The notes beneath the pieces were generated by a model that was given only the letters and a program-made list of their open reading frames with translations, did not search any database and was not told where the DNA came from. Positions 60,253 through 64,000 of a DNA stretch of 64,000 nt are shown here, one piece after another. The DNA comes from Candidatus Dichloromethanomonas elyunquensis. GTDB lineage: Bacteria; Bacillota; Desulfitobacteriia; Desulfitobacteriales; Syntrophobotulaceae. Location: NCBI GenBank assembly GCA_001515265.1, contig LNDB01000001.1, forward strand, positions 143,044 through 207,043, in the 5' to 3' direction. Position numbers and translations under genes: made by a program. Numbering within the stretch: the first letter of the stretch is position 1; each line of letters begins with the position of its first letter.

Positions 60253-60395
60253 TGTGGTACCTCCATCACTTTCTATCTCTCTTCTATCTATCTCTTTTCT
60301 CTTTTACCTTTTAAATTCTCTCTTTGCTATTCAATATTCTATCTTCGCTCTTCTATATTCTATCTCTGTTAATCTCTTTCAATTACTATTTCAGA

Positions 60396-60941
60396 TTACT
60401 TAACAATTTTAATTATCCCTTTTGGTCTTCTAGAATACCGCTCCTTTCTAAAAGCTGCCGGGAACTGCAATGGATTTCCATACTCGTCTAAAGCACCAAA
60501 AAATTGTCCGAATTCCGGATATAGTTCAACTCTATATTTATGCCACATTGGTAGTTGCCGTTTAGTTGAACCGCGGCAGGGTCTTAAGCTTTTTGGATCC
60601 CAAGTCCAAATCTTATGTGGATTGATTTTATTCAAATCACGTTCAATGTCTCCACTAGCAACTCTCATTACATCACAAACAAAATAACCATCAATATCGT
60701 TTGGGTGAGGTTTGTTTGTAACGAATGACCCGTCAATAAAAATTTCAGTAATTCCCACCTCCCATAATTCATTAACGAGTTTCTGTAAGTTATCAACTAG
60801 TTGCAATCTCCATTGTGAATCCCATTCTTCATCGCAATTCGAATTACCAAGTACTAATATTGATGTTCTTAACATTCCAAAGTTCATTAAATAATCACCC
60901 TGCGGTAAAAGCCCGTATTCATTAAAATCTAACATTAACAT
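60396..60941 (-). CDS. DUF6932-like putative nucleotidyltransferase-fold protein
   Basis: ITEIFIDGSFVTNKPHPNDIDGYF resembles the GS...DxD NTase signature. Confidence 0.6.
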   Translation of the reverse strand: MLMLDFNEYGLLPQGDYLMNFGMLRTSILVLGNSNCDEEWDSQWRLQLVDNLQKLVNELWEVGITEIFIDGSFVTNKPHPNDIDGYFVCDVMRVASGDIERDLNKINPHKIWTWDPKSLRPCRGSTKRQLPMWHKYRVELYPEFGQFFGALDEYGNPLQFPAAFRKERYSRRPKGIIKIVK

Positions 60942-61256
60942 CGATACTCTTCACCCCTAGTATATGCTGATTTTTTAAATACTATACTTATATATTAACC
61001 TTAACCTATATATTAATTCAAGTATTTTTATGTAAAATATTTATTATATTTTTTAGATCTAAAGTAGTAGTATACCGATGAAAGATAAATCTGAATGTTA
61101 CACAACTGCATTATGTTACATTCTTTAATCCATGGAACGCCCGGTACACCTGGCTTCCAGAGATTTTTATATATAAGCCTAGAAAATACGGTATTGGAAT
61201 CTGACATAGCTATTAACTTTGAAGCATTATGTCACATACAGAAAGGAGTTATCACA

Positions 61257-61448
61257 ATGGAATTTGTGCAGCCGATCCGGGATAAAAAGGCACTGGAAAC
61301 CATGAAAAAGCTCTTACGCTCATCAAACTTAAGAGATTATTGTCTCTTCGTTCTCGGTATCAATTCCGGATTGAGAATCAGCGACCTATTGACCCTTAAA
61401 GTTTCTGATGTCCTGGATGAGAAGGGAAAAATTAAGGATAGGATCAAT
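61257..61448 (+). pseudogene. N-terminal fragment of a phage-type tyrosine recombinase
   Basis: [63 protein letters not shown], then abrupt loss of homology. Confidence 0.75.
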
Positions 61449-61640
61449 AATAACAACCTTTACTGTCCCAGGCCCAGCATATAAGGGAAAGACTTTCACA
61501 CCTCCGACACCGGAAACTTCTTCTGCCCATTGCTCGTATTGATAGGCATTTCCCGAACTGCCGGCTGTATCGCATTCAGCCAATACTGAAACATAACCTT
61601 CATCTGGAATTACTTTTGTTTCTTTTATTGTGAATGGTAT
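61445..61640 (-). pseudogene. fragment of phage baseplate J-like protein
   Basis: ...[61 protein letters not shown]. Confidence 0.6.
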
Positions 61641-61759
61641 TCATAGTCTTTCTGAGTGCGCACAGAACGTCCCTGAGCTGCCTTCTCGTTTAAAAATTGT
61701 TTCAACATGTCCTGCCAACCTATTGACTGAATGATGTTCCCTAAACGTTTTCTCGTCAT
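61625..61759 (-). pseudogene. N-terminal fragment of a tyrosine recombinase/integrase (SAM-like domain)
   Basis: [44 protein letters not shown], truncated. Confidence 0.5.
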
Positions 61760-61892
61760 AAAAATACCTCCCATCGTTTTCTGGTTAAGAAACGCAAGGA
61801 GGATTTCAACCAAATAACACCTGATTTATTACCGTGCCGGACTAAGAATTTTCTACCATGCCGGACACCACCCAATTTTAAGCAATCATAAT

Positions 61893-61996
61893 AAAAACAA
61901 AAACATCAGGAATCCACTCCTGATGCTTCATCAATTTTAAAAAGTACTTCATTGCCATGAAGCTCAATATCATTATGGGGTGAATGATGGGACTTG
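61893..61996 (-). repeat. tRNA-His 3' region, copy B (trailer + terminator + last ~20 nt of the tRNA)
   Basis: Matches copy A at offset 2470, ending at GGGACTTG. Confidence 0.9.
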
Positions 61997-62077
61997 CTCC
62001 GCCCCTGCGGGGCTATCACGCCGGGGCGGGTAAATGCTCCCCTAGGTCGCATTTCCTTTTCCGCCCGTTCAAGTCCC
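61989..62077. other. 89-bp GC-rich insert bounded by inverted GGGACTTG/CAAGTCCC
   Basis: GGGACTTG-CTCCGCCCCTGCGGGGCTATCACGCCGGGGCGGGTAAATGCTCCCCTAGGTCGCATTTCCTTTTCCGCCCGTT-CAAGTCCC. Confidence 0.7.
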
Positions 62078-62125
62078 TCATCAATTTTAAAAAGTACTTC
62101 ATTGCCATGAAGCTCAATATCATTA

Positions 62126-62202
62126 TGGGGTGAATGATGGGACTTGAACCCACGAGTGCCGGAGCCACAATCCGGTGCGTTAACCACTTCGCCACATCCA
62201 CC
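62126..62202 (-). tRNA. tRNA-His(GTG), intact, CCA encoded
   Basis: GGTGGATGTGGCGAAGTGGTTAACGCACCGGATTGTGGCTCCGGCACTCGTGGGTTCAAGTCCCATCATTCACCCCA; G-1:C73 pair present. Confidence 0.95.
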
Positions 62203-62209
62203 AAGTAAA

Positions 62210-62286
62210 TGGCGCGCCTGGAGAGATTCGAACTCCCGACAACCTGCTTAGAAGGCAGATGCTCTATCCGACTGAGCTACAGGCGC
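62210..62286 (-). tRNA. tRNA-Arg(TCT), CCA encoded
   Basis: GCGCCTGTAGCTCAGTCGGATAGAGCATCTGCCTTCTAAGCAGGTTGTCGGGAGTTCGAATCTCTCCAGGCGCGCCA. Confidence 0.95.
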
Positions 62287-62610
62287 GTTACCAGGACTCT
62301 CCATATGGAGTACGGCCGGGACAGAGGAATTCAAAAGTTTATCCTGCTCCCTAAGGCCCTTGATATCACTAAGTTTAAAGATTTTTGATCAAATTTTTGC
62401 TGAAATTTTGACCGAATCACTAGCTTAGCTGATTTTTTGACCGAATTTTATAATGCCATGAATCTGATTGATTGTCAAGACTATTTGCTTCCGACACCGG
62501 AATAACAAACAGGATCACTATACTTTTTCCTTATATTAAATCCTTTCCTTATTAACATAAATAAATTAAGTGTCAAATAATAAAATTTCATTCATTTAAC
62601 AGCGAAAAAT

Positions 62611-62640
62611 TAGGCCTCCTGTCGTTTAGGAGACCTATTT
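62611..62640 (-). terminator. terminator after the tiny-protein cluster
   Basis: Minus AGGTCTCCTAAACGACAGGAGGCCTAATTTTTC. Confidence 0.7.
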
Positions 62641-62690
62641 TGTCATTTCATCCAAAGAAAATCATCTCTGAGAAAAATTAATTTACATCC

Positions 62691-62819
62691 TTAAAAGATT
62701 ACTCCAAGAGCGATTAAGATCAAGATGGCAATCGCAATTATTCCTACCCCATAATTGGGTGCGGCAACAACTACCGGTCTAGCCACAGGTCTGCAACAAC
62801 AACCGCCGCGTCCGTACAT
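62691..62819 (-). CDS. 42-aa YjcZ/tiny-TM-like protein
   Basis: Manual translation MYGRGGCCCRPVARPVVVAAPNYGVGIIAIAILILIALGVIF; RBS aaaggagg. Confidence 0.8.
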   Translation of the reverse strand: MYGRGGCCCRPVARPVVVAAPNYGVGIIAIAILILIALGVIF

Positions 62820-62864
62820 TTTTTTACCTCCTTTCGAGAAAAAACTCATCTTGGACTTATTGGA

Positions 62865-62981
62865 TTAAAATACGATTCCCATTGCGATTAACAAAAGAAT
62901 GATAACGACTACAATTCCAATCCCACAACCGCAGCCGCCACCGAAACTGCCAACGTAGCCTGCGCCTCCTTCAACAGCCAT
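62865..62981 (-). CDS. 38-aa YjcZ/tiny-TM-like protein
   Basis: Manual translation MAVEGGAGYVGSFGGGCGCGIGIVVVIILLLIAMGIVF; RBS aaggaggtg. Confidence 0.8.
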   Translation of the reverse strand: MAVEGGAGYVGSFGGGCGCGIGIVVVIILLLIAMGIVF

Positions 62982-63030
62982 TTTGTACACCTCCTTAAAA
63001 AATTCTTCGGACAATAATGAACGTATTATT

Positions 63031-63156
63031 TTAAAAAACGATTCCCATTGCGATTAACAAAAGAATAATAACAACAACGATACCTATGCCGCAAAAGCAC
63101 CCGCTACCGCCGCCACCGCCGAATGTTCCGCCAAAGGTTCCGGCTCCAACTGCCAT
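63031..63156 (-). CDS. 41-aa YjcZ/tiny-TM-like protein
   Basis: Manual translation MAVGAGTFGGTFGGGGGSGCFCGIGIVVVIILLLIAMGIVF; RBS ggaggtg. Confidence 0.8.
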   Translation of the reverse strand: MAVGAGTFGGTFGGGGGSGCFCGIGIVVVIILLLIAMGIVF

Positions 63157-63231
63157 TATATATTCACCTCCGTTTAGTTACTTAAAATGTGTCTATAGCT
63201 TCGTTTATAGATGAACCTTTAAGAGCTGTGT

Positions 63232-63369
63232 TTAAAAAATAACGCCAAGCGCGATAAGAATTAAAACTGCGATAGCAATAATTCCAGCCCCTGCACCAAT
63301 GCCTCCTCCGTACGCATTTCCGCCTGCGAAGGTTCCCGGATAGGCTGCTGCACCGTAAACTCCGTGCAT
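63232..63369 (-). CDS. 45-aa YjcZ/tiny-TM-like protein
   Basis: Manual translation MHGVYGAAAYPGTFAGGNAYGGGIGAGAGIIAIAVLILIALGVIF; RBS aaaggagg. Confidence 0.8.
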   Translation of the reverse strand: MHGVYGAAAYPGTFAGGNAYGGGIGAGAGIIAIAVLILIALGVIF

Positions 63370-63532
63370 GCTTTTTTCCTCCTTTTAATTATTGTCTTGG
63401 TTAGGACTACTTCACAATATAGTATTCTCCCAACATTTTTTTGGTACTATTTGGTAATCAACAATACCTGATTTTTCAATTATCTATCGACAGTCTCATG
63501 CTTGTCTTTATGAGGATGAGCAGCTAGAAAAG

Positions 63533-63745
63533 CTACCAGCCATAGCCGCCGTAACCGGCGCCAGGTGCGTATCCGCATCCCCAGCCGCCCCAGCCGCCCC
63601 ACGCCCACCAACCAAAGAAGATAAAGATGATGATGATGATCCACCACCACCAACCTCCTCCCCAGGCCCAACCGCCGCCATAAGGGCCATAGCCGCCGCC
63701 ATAAGAGCCTCCGTAAGTGATTCCGGTTCCACCGAGAAGAGACAT
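63533..63745 (-). CDS. 70-aa Gly/Trp/Tyr-rich hydrophobic protein
   Basis: MSLLGGTGITYGGSYGGGYGPYGGGWAWGGGWWWWIIIIIFIFFGWWAWGGWGGWGCGYAPGAGYGGYGW; RBS gaaggaggtt before ATG. Confidence 0.75.
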   Translation of the reverse strand: MSLLGGTGITYGGSYGGGYGPYGGGWAWGGGWWWWIIIIIFIFFGWWAWGGWGGWGCGYAPGAGYGGYGW

Positions 63746-63896
63746 AAAATAACCTCCTTCCCTTCGATAATACGTTTTTCTGTCCCTATTTTATGAATAT
63801 AATTGGTAAATGTTTCCTGATGCCTTGCTGTTTAACAGCGTTAAGACATGCCACCGGTTCACATGCAAAAAACCCAGAGGTTTGGCATGTAAAAGA

Positions 63897-63925
63897 AAAG
63901 ACGCCTCAATTAACGAGACGCCTTT
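63897..63925 (-). terminator. terminator of the gene entering from the right edge
   Basis: Minus AAAGGCGTCTC GTTAATT GAGGCGTCTTTTCTTTT (with G-T wobbles). Confidence 0.55.
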
Positions 63926-63930
63926 GTTGG

Positions 63931-64000
63931 CTATATAGATACGGCCCCATCTTTTTTTACTGCAGGCAAAGATCTTACCAAACTCGATTCTTTCCCCGGT
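63931..64000 (-). CDS. C-terminal end of an unidentified protein (runs off the window)
   Basis: Minus frame ...PGKESSLVRSLPAVKKDGAVSI* ending just before a terminator. Confidence 0.4.
   Translation of the reverse strand, partial: PGKESSLVRSLPAVKKDGAVSI

Noticed and set aside
61906-62187. ORF encoding the repeated peptide SHHSPHNDIELHGNEVLFKIDE twice
   Set aside because: It is a translation of the duplicated tRNA-His trailer, not a protein repeat; the DNA is explained by tRNA and att-like copies.
59423-62202. CRISPR-like spaced repeats
   Set aside because: Three copies only, of unequal length and spacing, all derived from tRNA-His; no cas genes. No CRISPR array was seen anywhere in the window.
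62400-62460. Repeated TTTTGACCGAAT motifs upstream of tRNA-Arg
   Set aside because: Only two copies, and promoter elements on the minus strand here have poor spacing; not enough to claim regulation.
63508-63732. Overlapping minus-strand ORFs (63508-63732, 63480-63671) at the Gly/Trp protein
   Set aside because: Out-of-frame shadows of the Gly/Trp-rich gene; low-complexity composition and no better start/RBS.
63841-63895. ACATGCC/GGCATGT inverted repeat near the right edge
   Set aside because: 7-bp arms with a 32-nt loop are weak; likely chance next to a real terminator.

Overview
The window looks like a low-to-mid GC chromosome segment from an endospore-forming Firmicute. The gene content (spo0B-like, spoIVFA/B, cotJC-like, minD/minE, rex, comEA/comEC) suggests a Peptococcaceae-type clostridium, but this is inference and no search was run. 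About 1-50 kb is mostly conserved housekeeping on the minus strand: comEC-comEA, leuS-rsfS-yqeK-RRM-nadD-yhbY-obgE-spo0B-rpmA-rplU-rng, two radical-SAM-associated genes, spoIVFB/A, rodA, minE-minD, mrdA, mreDCB, radC, maf, cimA, rex, folC, valS, a three-gene lipid-sugar glycosyltransferase module, ysxC-lon-lonB-clpX-tig and a GT28-type glycosyltransferase. From about 50.7 kb the window becomes accessory: tRNA-Leu/Asn/Met-or-Ile2, an AT-rich three-gene restriction-modification-like operon (C5-DNA methyltransferase, a 482-aa protein with degenerate LAGLIDADG-like motifs, a PD-(D/E)xK-like nuclease), tRNA-Gln, a split-transketolase/hydroxyacid dehydrogenase/IclR cluster, and a tRNA-His integration scar. 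That scar holds three copies of the tRNA 3' region, a putative nucleotidyltransferase/XRE pair and phage gene fragments. The window ends with a cluster of tiny glycine-rich hydrophobic-tail proteins; four of these were missed by the ORF track. Best candidates for novelty: the methyltransferase/degenerate-LAGLIDADG/nuclease operon, a valS T-box that seems to have no room for Stem I, the Phd-Uma2 fusion with 17-bp-phased operator-like repeats, the tRNA-His scar with an 89-bp inverted-repeat-bounded insert, and conserved operons lacking expected partners (prp, clpP, minC).
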